From positions 1,178,001-1,242,000 of the forward strand of contig JABUKB010000001.1 in the NCBI GenBank assembly GCA_014595895.1: a stretch of 64,000 nucleotides of DNA. The letters run 5' to 3'. The first letter of the stretch is position 1, and the number at the start of each line of letters is the position of its first letter. Below the pieces are notes generated by a model that searched no databases, was not told the DNA's origin, and saw only the letters and a list, made by a program, of their open reading frames with translations. Positions 1 through 9,351 of this stretch are shown here, in pieces. Source of the DNA: Lysinibacillus odysseyi (GTDB lineage Bacteria; Bacillota; Bacilli; Bacillales_A; Planococcaceae). Position numbers and translations under genes: made by a program.

Positions 1-1061
1 CCTAATCCAAGATCATATAAAATAAAGAATGTTGATGTAGCTAATCCCATTCTCTCACGTGGTGTTTCTTTTACTGCTACAGCCTGTGCTACAGAAGTAA
101 AGTTACCATATCCAATACCGATACAAATCGCTGCAATGATAAATACAAGCGAAGTAGATGTTGAACTAAATAAATACATACCGACAGCGAAAATAAGTAA
201 GCCTGGATAAATAATTACGTTTGCGCCTTTTGAATCTAATAATTTACCCGTAACAGGGCGTGTCAGAATGACAACAATTGCGTAAATTAAGAAGAAATAG
301 CCGCCAACTTTTTCTAAGTCAATTTCAACGGTATAAAACGACATAAATGAAAGGACACCTGAATAGGCTAATCCAACAAATAGTGCAACAGTTGAAATGG
401 GCATTGCACGTCTCTCAATAAATTTAGATAAGATACTTGTATCTTGTATCTGTGTTGTTGAAGTAGATTGAACCGGTTTTGTTAAACTTTCTGGGAACTT
501 TATTAAGAAGAACATCAGCACAACAACCACTGCTAAAATGGCATTAAAAATAAAAATTACATTAAAACCATTAAAGTTTTGCAGTAGTAAAAGACCGATA
601 TATGGTCCAACAGCTGTAGCTAAAATAGCACTTAAGCTGAAGTAACCAATCCCTTCCCCTCGACGATTGGCTGGTAAAATTTGTGCAATAATTGTACCTG
701 TTGCAGTTCCAACTAAGCCAACAGCTACACCTTGCAATAAACGATAAATTAATAATAACGTAATATTAAATATTGCAAAGTAAAGTAACGTTGTAATTAA
801 AAAGCCAATTAAGCCATAGAATAATGTCTTTTTACTACCCAATTCTCCGATAATTCGACCTCCACCTAAACGTCCTAACAGTGAACCAATAATGAAGATA
901 CTCGAAGCCAAGCCTGCTGTACTCGTCGAAGCATCGAATTCGCTAACTGCATATTTTGCGATCGTCACCATTAGTAAAAAGAAGACGATTGTTGCAACGA
1001 AATTGATAACTGATAATGTGACAAACTCCTTCGTCCATAATTTTTCTTTCGTTTTCTCCAT
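1..1061 (-). CDS. MFS transporter, 3' end outside window
   Basis: The reading frame starts at an ATG at 1061 preceded by GAGGTG and stays open to base 1, so about 353 residues are visible and the C-terminus is missing. It is a polytopic membrane protein with some ten hydrophobic segments. A loop GRLGGGRIIGELGSKK after segment 2 and RLLQGVAVG in segment 4 match the major facilitator superfamily signature. It starts 8 bases after the stop of a MarR-type regulator, so the two probably form an operon for efflux of a small toxic compound. The substrate cannot be told from sequence. Confidence 0.85.
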   Translation of the reverse strand, partial: MEKTKEKLWTKEFVTLSVINFVATIVFFLLMVTIAKYAVSEFDASTSTAGLASSIFIIGSLLGRLGGGRIIGELGSKKTLFYGLIGFLITTLLYFAIFNITLLLIYRLLQGVAVGLVGTATGTIIAQILPANRRGEGIGYFSLSAILATAVGPYIGLLLLQNFNGFNVIFIFNAILAVVVVLMFFLIKFPESLTKPVQSTSTTQIQDTSILSKFIERRAMPISTVALFVGLAYSGVLSFMSFYTVEIDLEKVGGYFFLIYAIVVILTRPVTGKLLDSKGANVIIYPGLLIFAVGMYLFSSTSTSLVFIIAAICIGIGYGNFTSVAQAVAVKETPRERMGLATSTFFILYDLGL

Positions 1062-1069
1062 ATTTCACC

Positions 1070-1492
1070 TCAGTATTTCGTAATATTTTTTTGGATGATT
1101 TCTAGTACTTCAATTGCACTATGTAATTGTTCCTGACTTAAACCTTCGAGTGCAGACTCTAAAAACGGATTAAGTTCACTACGAATAGCATCAATTTTTT
1201 CCTTACCAAACTCAGTTAATATCACGTTTTTTTCACGTTTATCTTGTCCACGTTGAATTTTTACAATCCCCATTGTTGAAAGCTTTTTTACGATTTTGGT
1301 TAAGGCTGGTTTTTCTATCATTAATGCATTTGTAATGTCCCCAAAGTTTTTAGACTCAGCTGTTTCTAAAATCCGTAGTACACGCCAATAAGAACTCGAT
1401 AATTCGTGTTTCTCTAAAATTCGATTTGTATGATTGGTTAAAGGGCGATGTACTAAAATATACGCATTAAAGAAATCAGGATTTTGTTTCAA
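1070..1492 (-). CDS. MarR-family transcriptional regulator
   Basis: A 140-residue winged-helix regulator of usual MarR length. The recognition-helix region reads FGDITNALMIEKPALTKIVKKL (about residues 50-71, quoted with its flank only to place it), followed by the wing sequence GQDKREKNVILTE. The start is a TTG with GAGAGGT five bases upstream. It lies directly upstream of the MFS gene and two similar inverted repeats sit before it, so autorepression together with the pump is the likely arrangement (inference from gene order and family). The ligand is unknown. Confidence 0.88.
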   Translation of the reverse strand: MKQNPDFFNAYILVHRPLTNHTNRILEKHELSSSYWRVLRILETAESKNFGDITNALMIEKPALTKIVKKLSTMGIVKIQRGQDKREKNVILTEFGKEKIDAIRSELNPFLESALEGLSQEQLHSAIEVLEIIQKNITKY

Positions 1493-1518
1493 AACCTCTC
1501 ACCTCTCCCTTCTGATAA

Positions 1519-1590
1519 TTAGTTAAGTTAGTTAACTATTTGGGTAAAAAAATAGCATAAATGATTTGGAAAGTTAACTTGGTTAAGTAT
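1519..1590. promoter_or_regulatory. Two TTAAC/GTTAA operator-like boxes upstream of marR-MFS
   Basis: Box 1 (1519-1539) contains GTTAAGTTAGTTAAC and box 2 (1571-1590) contains GTTAACTTGGTTAAG. The second is close to the reverse complement of the first. Palindromes of this size just before a marR gene are typical MarR operators. Binding by the adjacent regulator is inferred. From 1591 to 1895 I see only AT-rich DNA without gene or clear hairpin. Confidence 0.6.
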
Positions 1591-1895
1591 AAACGTTTTA
1601 AATTCTTTTGTATACAATTATTTATAAATAATCATTGAAAATTACCAAATGGTTTATAAATTCGATTAAACTTTCCCGACTTTTTACACTTTCTATTTTT
1701 CTATATAAGACCACATTAAACTCTCCTTTTCGAGTATAGTAAAGATTCGGACAGATACCGCTTGTTTGGAGATAATTAGAGTTTTTAAATCTCCTGCTTT
1801 AACCTATGGTAAAAAGGAAAAAGGAACGGTTATTACCGCTCCCCTCAAACCTAGTTCTTATTATCTGCTATGTCATAAACCCGCAAATAATTCGA

Positions 1896-2425
1896 CTACT
1901 TCAATGATTTAGGCAATCGTTTATCAATCACCTTGGTTACCTCACCTTGATCATTATAAAATTCCACGATAATCGCCATTTTTGAGTGAGGCAGATAATG
2001 TAGCTTTAATCTCAGTTTACCTACGCCCTCTTCTGCTTCCTGCATACTTAGATACCCCGTCACGTCATACTCTATATCATTAATTGTAACGTTTCCTACA
2101 TAATTATCACCGTATCTGGGGTCTATCGTCCAATACTCCTCTATAATAGAAGAAGAAATAGCACAAAAGCAGTCACGACATCCGTTAGTAACCAATTCGC
2201 TTCTTGGATAATATCTTCTAGGAAAAACACATAGATAAAAAACGAGATACTACCAAAAAAGATGAGAGCTACTACCAGGTACGCTATTAGTGGCACTTTC
2301 TTTCTTTTTTTCTTTTCAATCGGTGGTTTTTCATTTTTCCCTGCATAACTAGAGATTGGTTGCGGCTGAGGTTGAGGTAAATTCTCCTGTTTCTTGCGTT
2401 TCTTTCGTATTCTCTTTGTTGTCAT
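1896..2425 (-). pseudogene. Frameshifted two-TM hypothetical membrane protein
   Basis: The first frame (ATG at 2425) encodes a Lys/Arg- and Gln/Pro-rich N-terminus, a membrane segment around residues 45-68 and the start of a second segment, then stops at 2141. A second frame continues directly with IEEYWTIDPRYGDNYVGNV and a soluble domain that ends at 1896 (KVIDKRLPKSLK). The second frame has no sensible start of its own, since its first Met falls inside the second membrane segment of frame 1. One indel near the CTTCTTCTA stretch (about 2145) would join them into roughly 165 residues. No family recognised. Confidence 0.5.
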
Positions 2426-2702
2426 AGTATATTTCCTCCGTTTCAGCCGTTCGTTAGTTCCCTGCTCAGATCATGGCTTGTGCTCCTGTACAGATATTAG
2501 AGTGCTGCCAACCGTATTTGTTCATAAAAAAATTAATGACTGTAATATTAGCTTCCCTTGCATTCTGTCAGAATATATTTATATTATGTAAACTGAAATT
2601 TTCGGTAAAAGAAAAGAGCTATTTTAATAGCCCTTCTGTTTTGTATAAAAAATGAGCTATTTTTAATGCATACGTATTACTTTGAAACTTCCACTCTGAT
2701 AA

Positions 2703-3044
2703 TTATTCTAAAATGATTTCACTTGCTTCAAGATTTCGACTGTCCAAATCTGTATCCAGCGTTTTAAACTCTTCTAAAATAACAGTAACTGTTGCATGTT
2801 GATGCAATTGATCGCGTGTAAGTTCATCGCCATTTTGTTTTCTGATTGCAGTATCCTCTGTAATATGTATCACACAGGAATAGCCTATATCTTCGTGGTC
2901 ACCTTTTGGCCTCTTTACTTCATCTGAACAATCCATTGTAAAACGATTGTCTTCAATAAAATCAATTTTACCGTTGATTGATGCTACGTCATTGGTACAG
3001 GCAGTTAAACAAATGATACAACAAATGCTGAGTAACCTTTTCAT
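2703..3044 (-). CDS. Small lipoprotein of unknown function
   Basis: 113 residues with a type II signal peptide: MKRLLSICCIICLTAC, lipobox LTAC, so the mature protein would begin at Cys16 anchored in the membrane. GGAG lies 7 bases before the ATG. The mature part is short, mostly beta, with acidic C-terminus, and resembles small OB-fold-like secreted proteins of Bacilli, but I cannot assign a family. It appears monocistronic. Confidence 0.75.
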   Translation of the reverse strand: MKRLLSICCIICLTACTNDVASINGKIDFIEDNRFTMDCSDEVKRPKGDHEDIGYSCVIHITEDTAIRKQNGDELTRDQLHQHATVTVILEEFKTLDTDLDSRNLEASEIILE

Positions 3045-3363
3045 GCTCTATCTCCTATTTTCATTTTATAAAGCGCTTGAATTAGACACTTTTGGGGAGT
3101 TATTAGACACTCCCCTTATAGAATGAACAAGCCGTAAAACATTCCCATCATTTTCTTTTATAACCTTTATATTTTCCACTATATATTCTTTGAAGGATTT
3201 CTGTCCAATTAGAGATGCTTTTTAATAAAAAAGGAATAACATTAAACATACATCGAATTGCAATAGTATTTTATTGTAATTCGATAAATTAAGTATTGAA
3301 ATTATAAAAACAATAAGCAAGAATGAGTGTAACTATAATTGAAAAATTCAATGGGAAGGGAGG
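3045..3363. other. Intergenic region without recognisable gene
   Basis: Contains a direct repeat TTAGACACT (twice around 3082-3111) and a GGGGAGT/ACTCCCC inverted repeat at 3095-3116 without a T-tract. The rest is AT-rich sequence upstream of the divergent genes on either side. Confidence 0.4.
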
Positions 3364-3729
3364 ATGTTTTTTGGGTTAACTTCGATTTTAATTGGATTTA
3401 TTGGAGCTGTATTAGTTATCGCCTTCATCTTTCCGTTATTAATGATTAGAAAATATGGGAAAGGTTCACCTTTTTATAAGCAGTCTTATTGTATATTCGG
3501 TCTACTAATTCTCAATTGGTTATTTTACATGACAGGTTTTTATACATTGCTTCCGGTTAATGTTGCAGATTTAATTTTTCTGCCAATCTGGTTTAGTATT
3601 TGTGCTTTAGGTATCTTGTTTACAATGCTTGAGTTTCAGAACAATAAAGCTTTTGCAGTTCTGCTTGCTGGTTTTACTTTTGTCAGCCTTGTTTTCGGTT
3701 TATTCTTAAAGGGGCTATCCCATATGTAA
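3364..3729 (+). CDS. Hypothetical four-TM membrane protein
   Basis: 121 residues, nearly all hydrophobic, with four predicted membrane segments (about residues 5-25, 40-60, 65-90, 95-115). The only in-frame start near the AAGGGAGG sequence is the ATG immediately after it, leaving no spacer, which is unusual and makes the start uncertain. No family recognised and no operon partner, since the next gene is convergent. Confidence 0.6.
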   Translation: MFFGLTSILIGFIGAVLVIAFIFPLLMIRKYGKGSPFYKQSYCIFGLLILNWLFYMTGFYTLLPVNVADLIFLPIWFSICALGILFTMLEFQNNKAFAVLLAGFTFVSLVFGLFLKGLSHM

Positions 3730-3812
3730 AGGAGAAGGAAGCATTAGACTGCTTTCAACTTAACCCTGCCTAAAATCGTTCTAGCAAGGAAAAATTATGC
3801 GCTTTTTTATCA

Positions 3813-3844
3813 TAAAAAAAGGATTGAACAACTATTGTCAATCC
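3813..3844 (-). terminator. Rho-independent terminator of the ZIP transporter gene
   Basis: Minus strand GGATTGA stem pairing with TCAATCC, followed by seven or more T. It sits about 20 bases after the stop of the gene ending at 3863. Confidence 0.75.
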
Positions 3845-3862
3845 CTAAAGTATACCGGTGAA

Positions 3863-4576
3863 TCATAATAATTTCAGATAGAATCCTATTATTCCAAGAC
3901 CTATTAAAACCCAAACTAAAACTTTAAATATGGAAGATTTGATTAATGCCGGATATAAAATTTCCGTCACTGTAATCATAAAAATAATTCCCATAGTAAG
4001 ATTAATTAGAATGATGTTTATTAACGGATGATTAAATCCTAAAAAGCCGCCAATAAAAATACCTAAAGGAACTGGAATGGATACAATAAAGGAAATGAAA
4101 ACCCCCATAAGGATATTTGTGCCCGCTAAAATCAAAGGTGTAAACAAAATAATTCCTTCAGGGATACTATGGAAGAAGAGTGTTTGCAACCAAGCCATTG
4201 TAAAATTGGATTCTTGACTTGCCCCTAAAATAAGTCCCATCGGTACATGGTGAACAGCGAAACTAAACATTAATAATAAACCTGTACGAATATACAATTC
4301 TTTCTTTGAAGTACTTTTTTTGCCTTGGCTATAGTGTAGCCCGTTATGTAACACTCCGAACAGTGCCATCCCTATAGTAAAGCCAACCAAGGTACTTAAC
4401 CAGCCGCCTAATTCAATCGCTTCTGGGAAAATTTCAAAGCTAATTAAGCCTAAAATTATACCCGCACAAATTCCATAAATAATGTCTACATTCTTTTGCA
4501 AGCCCTTAAAAAGCCAAGCTATCGTTCCGCCGATTAATATACCTGAAGAGGTACATAGAAAACCTAATAGCCACAT
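3863..4576 (-). CDS. ZIP-family metal transporter
   Basis: 237 residues with about eight membrane segments. It holds the two ZIP metal-site signatures: HHVPMG in segment 4 (about residue 108) and HSIPEG in segment 5 (about residue 136), and a cytoplasmic loop SQGKKSTSKK between segments 3 and 4. This fits a ZupT-like divalent cation (zinc, iron or manganese) importer in the cytoplasmic membrane. The ATG is preceded by AAAGGTGAT. It is monocistronic with its own terminator. No Zur or Fur box was identified, so regulation is open. Confidence 0.85.
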   Translation of the reverse strand: MWLLGFLCTSSGILIGGTIAWLFKGLQKNVDIIYGICAGIILGLISFEIFPEAIELGGWLSTLVGFTIGMALFGVLHNGLHYSQGKKSTSKKELYIRTGLLLMFSFAVHHVPMGLILGASQESNFTMAWLQTLFFHSIPEGIILFTPLILAGTNILMGVFISFIVSIPVPLGIFIGGFLGFNHPLINIILINLTMGIIFMITVTEILYPALIKSSIFKVLVWVLIGLGIIGFYLKLL

Positions 4577-4784
4577 TCTACATTATCACCTTTCGTTGGT
4601 TATATTAGGGATATGGTTATTCAGATGGATTTATGAATATAAAAATTTTATGAACATTTGGTATTCGATCACTATTATTCCTATTACAATGTTTGTGTTC
4701 AAGTCCGTCACACTCTTAGTAAAAGAAAGCTATAATAACTGTTTTTAGCACATCTTTTTCCGTAATACTTGGATATAAGAAACC

Positions 4785-4825
4785 AAAAAGGCACCTCCGA
4801 TACCGTCTATCGTATCGGAGGTGCC
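4785..4825 (-). terminator. Strong terminator after the M23 peptidase gene
   Basis: Near-perfect stem GGCACCTCCGATAC / GTATCGGAGGTGCC with T5 on the minus strand. Confidence 0.85.
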
Positions 4826-4869
4826 CTGTGTTTTATATGTGTTATTACATTATGAATTACGATTAATCA

Positions 4870-6219
4870 TTAAAATGGTACATATGATAAAGGATTAACA
4901 GCACTCGATCCAGAAGAATAGTTTCCGATATGGAATTCAAAATGCAAGTGCGATCCAGTAGATTTACCGGTTGTACCCATTCCTCCAATATACTGCCCTT
5001 TATCCACACTTTGACCTTGACTTACGCTAATGCTAGATAAATGAGCATAAACAGTAGTATAAATCTTTCCATTTACAGAGTGAGTAATCATAACAGTATT
5101 TCCAAATCCACCAAGCCATCCTGCATGAGAGACAATTCCGGCACCAGCAGCGTATATAGGAGTTCCCTCAACATTCGCTATGTCAGCGCCACGGTGTTCC
5201 TTCATTTTCTTATCGATCGGGTGATACCTCATTCCAAATGGAGAGGTATAAAGTCCAGAAGCAGGCCTTGTCCAATTACCGCTTGAAACGACCTGTGCCG
5301 TTGAAGAACCAGAGTTAGAGCTAGAATTAGTATGAGAGTTAGAACTAGCATTAGTTTTATTGCTATTTTTTTCTAAATCTTTTTTCTTAGCTGCTTCCGC
5401 TGCGGCTTTCCTTTTTCTCTCTTCTTCCTTTTTAAGTGCAATTTCTGCTATACGTTTCTGCTCTGCTACAATTTTCGCTTCTACCTCTTGGCTTAAATCA
5501 TGCACTTCATTGAATTCTTCTTGCAATGAAGCTTGTTCTTTTTGAAGTTTTTCTTGCTTTGCTTCGAGTTGAGCAACTAAATTATTTTGTTGAGCTGTTT
5601 GTGAATCAAGAGATGCTTTTAATTCAACTAACTGCTTTTTATTCGCTTCCTGTTGGGCAAGCTTGTCCTCAACTGTTTTCTTTTGCTCTTCAAGCGTTTG
5701 TTTATCAGCAGCTTGTTCTTCTAAGATTTTTTGATCAGCCTCTACCAATGTCTTAACTGCAGAAAAACGATCGATGAAATCCATGAAACTTTCAGCTCCG
5801 AGAAGCACATCTAGATAGCTTACCGAACCACTAACTTGTACCGCACGAATACGTTCACGCAACAATTCGTCGCGTGCAGCAATTTTCTCTTCAAGTTCGA
5901 CGATGGAAACCTTTAATTCTTCGATTTCTTTTGTAGTTTGAGCAATCTCGCTATTTACTGCTTCGATTTTACCTTTTGTATCGGCAACCTGTTTATTCAG
6001 TTCTTTGATTTTTTCCATCAACTTTTCAATTTCAGAATTAGTATTAGAGATTTCCTCTTTTTTCTCACCGATTTGCGTATTAAGACTATCTTTTTTCTGA
6101 TCCATTTGTTTCTGTTCTGACTTCAAGTCATTTAATGTATCCGCAAATGCTGCTGGACCAGAACCTAAAAATAATAAAACTGCAGCTACAGACAGTAGCC
6201 ATTTCGAGTTATTCAACAA
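4870..6219 (-). CDS. Secreted coiled-coil M23 (LytM) murein hydrolase
   Basis: 449 residues. A Sec signal peptide ends near AFADT (residue 27). Residues about 28-285 form a long coiled coil in two blocks broken by the PcsB-type hinge VSYLDVLLGAESF. An Asn/Ser-rich linker (about 288-315) leads to a C-terminal LytM domain with the zinc ligands HRGAD and HLHFE. The layout matches EnvC/PcsB-like peptidoglycan hydrolases or activators working outside the membrane in septation. Such genes often follow ftsEX, but none is adjacent here, so this is probably a paralogue. Both LytM zinc motifs are intact, which favours an active endopeptidase. The start is TTG after GGAAGGGG. Confidence 0.88.
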   Translation of the reverse strand: MLNNSKWLLSVAAVLLFLGSGPAAFADTLNDLKSEQKQMDQKKDSLNTQIGEKKEEISNTNSEIEKLMEKIKELNKQVADTKGKIEAVNSEIAQTTKEIEELKVSIVELEEKIAARDELLRERIRAVQVSGSVSYLDVLLGAESFMDFIDRFSAVKTLVEADQKILEEQAADKQTLEEQKKTVEDKLAQQEANKKQLVELKASLDSQTAQQNNLVAQLEAKQEKLQKEQASLQEEFNEVHDLSQEVEAKIVAEQKRIAEIALKKEEERKRKAAAEAAKKKDLEKNSNKTNASSNSHTNSSSNSGSSTAQVVSSGNWTRPASGLYTSPFGMRYHPIDKKMKEHRGADIANVEGTPIYAAGAGIVSHAGWLGGFGNTVMITHSVNGKIYTTVYAHLSSISVSQGQSVDKGQYIGGMGTTGKSTGSHLHFEFHIGNYSSGSSAVNPLSYVPF

Positions 6220-6936
6220 TATTATTCCCCTTCCGCGCCTATAAATCTATGTCTCTCTAAATATGGTAGAATTATGTACAGACATGAAACTCCCCCAAAC
6301 ATCAATATCTATCGTTAATTTTGGTACTCCAAAATTCAGGCGACCTTACAACTAGGTGTAGGTCTTCTCTGGATAGTAGATGTATTGATTTTGTTATGGA
6401 GGCATCTATTGATTTATCTAATAGCAGGAAATTAAAACAGAAGCCCAATTTTTTCTTCACTCTATGTAACATGGTGGACTTGCCCTTGTTTCTTACATTC
6501 CATCTGTTTCTGCCTATTGTTGATTTAAAAGCGCACATACACTCATTATGCGGCGGATTATTTTCATGTAACCATAAAAGCAAACCGCTTAATTTTAAAT
6601 CCCTTGCACTACCTTTTTAGACAAAACCCATTATATCAATCCTATATCTCATTCTTGTTACAGTTATATATCATTTTTCGGCAAATTCTTAGCAGAATTG
6701 TAAAATTTCTATCATTAAAGGTCAATAACCCTTTTCGTTACAGAGAATTGTCTTCCTTCTTTGTATATTCATAGCTTGAATAGGCTCAAATAAGAGAATG
6801 GGACATAACTTGAGTCAATAGCAAATCAACTAAAAAACAGGAGAAATAGAAATCTGATAGTGCAATGAATATATGGAACTTCACTTCCCTTTATTTTGCA
6901 GAAATAATTTCAGTGGAAAAGAATGATTGATAAGAG
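6220..6936. other. Long AT-rich intergenic region
   Basis: No gene that I can support. Two overlapping antisense open frames (6302-6620) show no ribosome binding site or protein-like composition. The stretch around 6796-6935 leads into the GC-rich element described next. Confidence 0.4.
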
Positions 6937-7051
6937 TGGAGGGACGAAACCTTGGGGTGAAGCCCGAGCGGTAGCACTCGGACGGGGTGCAGCGAGGAAG
7001 AAGGCTGGAGGCGGACCCTAAGAAGGCGTCCACCGCAAGCGATCACTCATC
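6937..7051. repeat. GC-rich intergenic element, candidate dispersed repeat
   Basis: About 63% GC over 6961-7050 in surroundings near one-third GC. It contains the hairpin CCGAG/CTCGG (6964-6981) and a second GC-rich inverted repeat built on GCGGAC and GTCCACCGC (about 7011-7036). It is not open in any convincing reading frame. Its composition suggests a mobile or multicopy intergenic element or structured RNA. Only one copy lies in this window, so repetition is not shown. Confidence 0.4.
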
Positions 7052-7061
7052 AGTAGTTAAA

Positions 7062-8108
7062 TTATCTCATAAAGCGATTTTTAAGATGCTCAACAATATA
7101 CGCTGCATCATGTCCTACCCCTTGCAATAAGGAAGAACCACGACGGTGTTGCCAAGGCAAACCAATAAAATAAAGCCCTTGAACATTCGTGACGCCTCGA
7201 TTATGAACTATTGCACCTTTCTCATTAAACACTTCTTTTATCTTTAGCCACGGATAAATTGCCTCAAAACCAGTTGCCCATATGATATTTTGCACCTTTA
7301 AACTTGATTGGTCATCAAAAGTTATGTGATTGTCTATTCCATCAATAGCTTTAGGCTTTATTGCAACTTCTTTTCTTTTAATCGCCTCTTTCAATTCATA
7401 GCCAAATATAAGATCTCCCTTTTTTTGAATTGCTTTTCCGATGAAAGAATTTGAAGTTGCTTTTAATATCCCCAATTGATCAAACCACCAAAAGATGCTT
7501 TTCTTTTTGATTACCAAAGGTAAATAAGAGGGCATTTGACTCACTGCTAGATATGTGTCTGTAATTTTCGATAGTTCTACTGCAATTTGAGCCCCGCTAT
7601 TGCCGCCCCCTACAATCAGCACGTTGCCTTCTATCAGCTGACTAGGATTTCTATAGTGAGAGGAATGAAGCTGATTAACATGATGGGATAGTTTCTTTGA
7701 AAATGACGGTATTCTTGGCGATTGAAACGCTCCAGTAGCTATGATTAGATTCCTGGATTGATAAATGCCTTGATTCGTTTTGATAGTAAATATATTTTCT
7801 TCGAGTTGTATGCTGACAACTTCCGTTTGAAACTTGATAGGGAAATTATATTTGTTTGCGTATTGCCTTAAGTAATCCACAATTTCCATTTTAGTTGGAA
7901 ACCCATGCTGATCTCCTTCCAGTGACAATCCAGGTAAAGAATCATACATTCTAGGAGTAAATAAAACCAAAGAGTCGTACCTGTTTATCCAACTTTCCCC
8001 TATTTCCCACCCTTTATCTAAAATCAAAAATTCTTGTTTACATTGTTTTAAATAATAGCCAGCAGCAAGACCTGCTTGGCCAGCCCCTATTACAATCGTA
8101 TCAATCAT
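7062..8108 (-). CDS. FAD/NAD(P)-dependent flavoprotein monooxygenase (CzcO-like)
   Basis: About 348 residues from the ATG at 8108, chosen because MIDTIVIGAGQAG begins the FAD-binding fold there and AAGGGTGGG lies upstream. A longer in-frame extension to 8171 has no homology-like content. The FAD-binding GxGxxG is GAGQAG (residues 8-13), the NADPH-binding motif is GGGNSG (about residue 170), and IIWATGF near the C-terminus matches the ATG motif. This is the flavin-monooxygenase/CzcO type often annotated as involved in cation transport, although a redox role is more likely. Two TetR-type palindromes in its promoter suggest induction by a small molecule. Confidence 0.82.
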   Translation of the reverse strand: MIDTIVIGAGQAGLAAGYYLKQCKQEFLILDKGWEIGESWINRYDSLVLFTPRMYDSLPGLSLEGDQHGFPTKMEIVDYLRQYANKYNFPIKFQTEVVSIQLEENIFTIKTNQGIYQSRNLIIATGAFQSPRIPSFSKKLSHHVNQLHSSHYRNPSQLIEGNVLIVGGGNSGAQIAVELSKITDTYLAVSQMPSYLPLVIKKKSIFWWFDQLGILKATSNSFIGKAIQKKGDLIFGYELKEAIKRKEVAIKPKAIDGIDNHITFDDQSSLKVQNIIWATGFEAIYPWLKIKEVFNEKGAIVHNRGVTNVQGLYFIGLPWQHRRGSSLLQGVGHDAAYIVEHLKNRFMR

Positions 8109-8202
8109 CCATTTCCCACCCTTATCCTTAAATCGTTTTTTATAGCAGCGCTTAATCATTTTGCAATTCAATTTTATTTCATCCCATATATCATCGTCTT
8201 TT

Positions 8203-8272
8203 TACATTCAAACAACCGCTTGAATGTATTATACCAAACGTCCTTTAACATTCAAGTATATATTTGAATGTT
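8203..8272. promoter_or_regulatory. Twin TetR-type operators upstream of the flavoprotein gene
   Basis: Site A (8203-8228) has arms TACATTCAA / TTGAATGTA around 8 bases. Site B (8247-8272) has arms AACATTCAA / TTGAATGTT around 8 bases. The centres are 44 bp apart, about four helical turns, so both would face the same side of the DNA. No regulator gene is adjacent, so it would act from elsewhere. Confidence 0.7.
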
Positions 8273-8289
8273 ATGAAAAAATTTACAAT

Positions 8290-8323
8290 AAAAAAGGATT
8301 GGAAATGTCCCATTTCCAATACC
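8290..8323 (-). terminator. Terminator of the alpha/beta hydrolase gene
   Basis: Minus-strand stem GGTATTGGAAATG / CATTTCCAATCC with a GGA loop and TTTTTT tail. Confidence 0.75.
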
Positions 8324-8447
8324 TTAAGTTTTTATATATGAATAAAGCTTTATCACTGCAGTTTAAACGCTTGGATATCCTGCGCTAGCTGAATGTAAAC
8401 TATAACCCCTTATAGAAATTTTATCGTTTCGTATTGAGACTTCAATA

Positions 8448-9158
8448 TTAACCAAGAAACTTTTCTATCGCTTGAAGGGTTTTGTTTTTATTGATTATAT
8501 TAAAATGATTGCTGTTTTTTATTATTTTTAATATCGAATTATTGAGGTGATTATGTATTTCTTTTGTATGTCGCTCGTAAATCAAGTCTTTTTCAGCAGC
8601 AAGGATTAAAGTTGGGTGAAATACTTGCTGCAAATCTTCGTTTGATAAACCAATATCCATAAGCATCATTTCTAGTTTCCATTTTTGAAGCCTTGCTAAT
8701 TCACTAAATTTTACAAACGGAACCAATGTTAATAAAAGCATTTTAATAATGATCCTAAACCACGGCTTTATCCCGCTCACCTTGTAATTTGCAGAAATAA
8801 TAGTCATCTTATTAATAAGTTGAGGACACATTTTGCTTAATACCAATGCAATGTTCCCTCCATCGCTATAACCAATAATATTAATATTCGTAATTTCTTC
8901 TCTACTGCAAAAAGACATTACATCTTCAGCAAATAGTTTTATACTGTAAGCAATTTTGCCGGGATCACTGAATCCATGCCCTCTACTGTCAATAGCAATT
9001 ACCCTATACTTTTTAGAAAAATGGTTAAATATATATTTAAAAATCCGGCTGTTTAAACTATTTCCATGTAATAACAGTAAAATATCTCCTCTTCCCTTTT
9101 CATAATAAGATAATTTTATGTCATTAATCTGTATTTGTTTTCGTTTATCCTTATTAAT
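8448..9158 (-). CDS. Alpha/beta hydrolase with apparent ATT start codon
   Basis: The frame encodes a complete alpha/beta hydrolase of about 236 residues: oxyanion region LLHGNS, strand with IDSRGHGFSDPG, nucleophile elbow GYSDGG, catalytic Asp in AAEKDL and His in NSNHF. Going upstream from the first in-frame Met (8918) there is no ATG, GTG or TTG before the stop codon. A strong GAGGAGG lies 8 bases before an ATT at 9158 followed by AATAAGGAT. Either ATT is used, as in infC, or an original ATG was mutated and the gene is silenced. Translation from 8918 would lose the N-terminal third and the oxyanion hole. Substrate unknown. Confidence 0.65.
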   Translation of the reverse strand: MNKDKRKQIQINDIKLSYYEKGRGDILLLLHGNSLNSRIFKYIFNHFSKKYRVIAIDSRGHGFSDPGKIAYSIKLFAEDVMSFCSREEITNINIIGYSDGGNIALVLSKMCPQLINKMTIISANYKVSGIKPWFRIIIKMLLLTLVPFVKFSELARLQKWKLEMMLMDIGLSNEDLQQVFHPTLILAAEKDLIYERHTKEIHNHLNNSILKIIKNSNHFNIINKNKTLQAIEKFLG

Positions 9159-9351
9159 TCGAGTAACCTCCTCATAATTATAGCTGATAGCAAGATTGCA
9201 TTTCCTAGCAACAAGTATTTACAAAAAAAGTATAAAATATCGCTTCTGAATCTAATTTTGAAGAAATATAAAGTTGAACTAGATAGTCAAAACTAAACTG
9301 CACAAAAATGTTAGAATTCCATAGGCGTTGGATAATGCGGTTTGATTCCCT

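Noticed and set aside
6302-6620. Overlapping ORFs on both strands
   Set aside because: No ribosome binding site and no protein-like composition.
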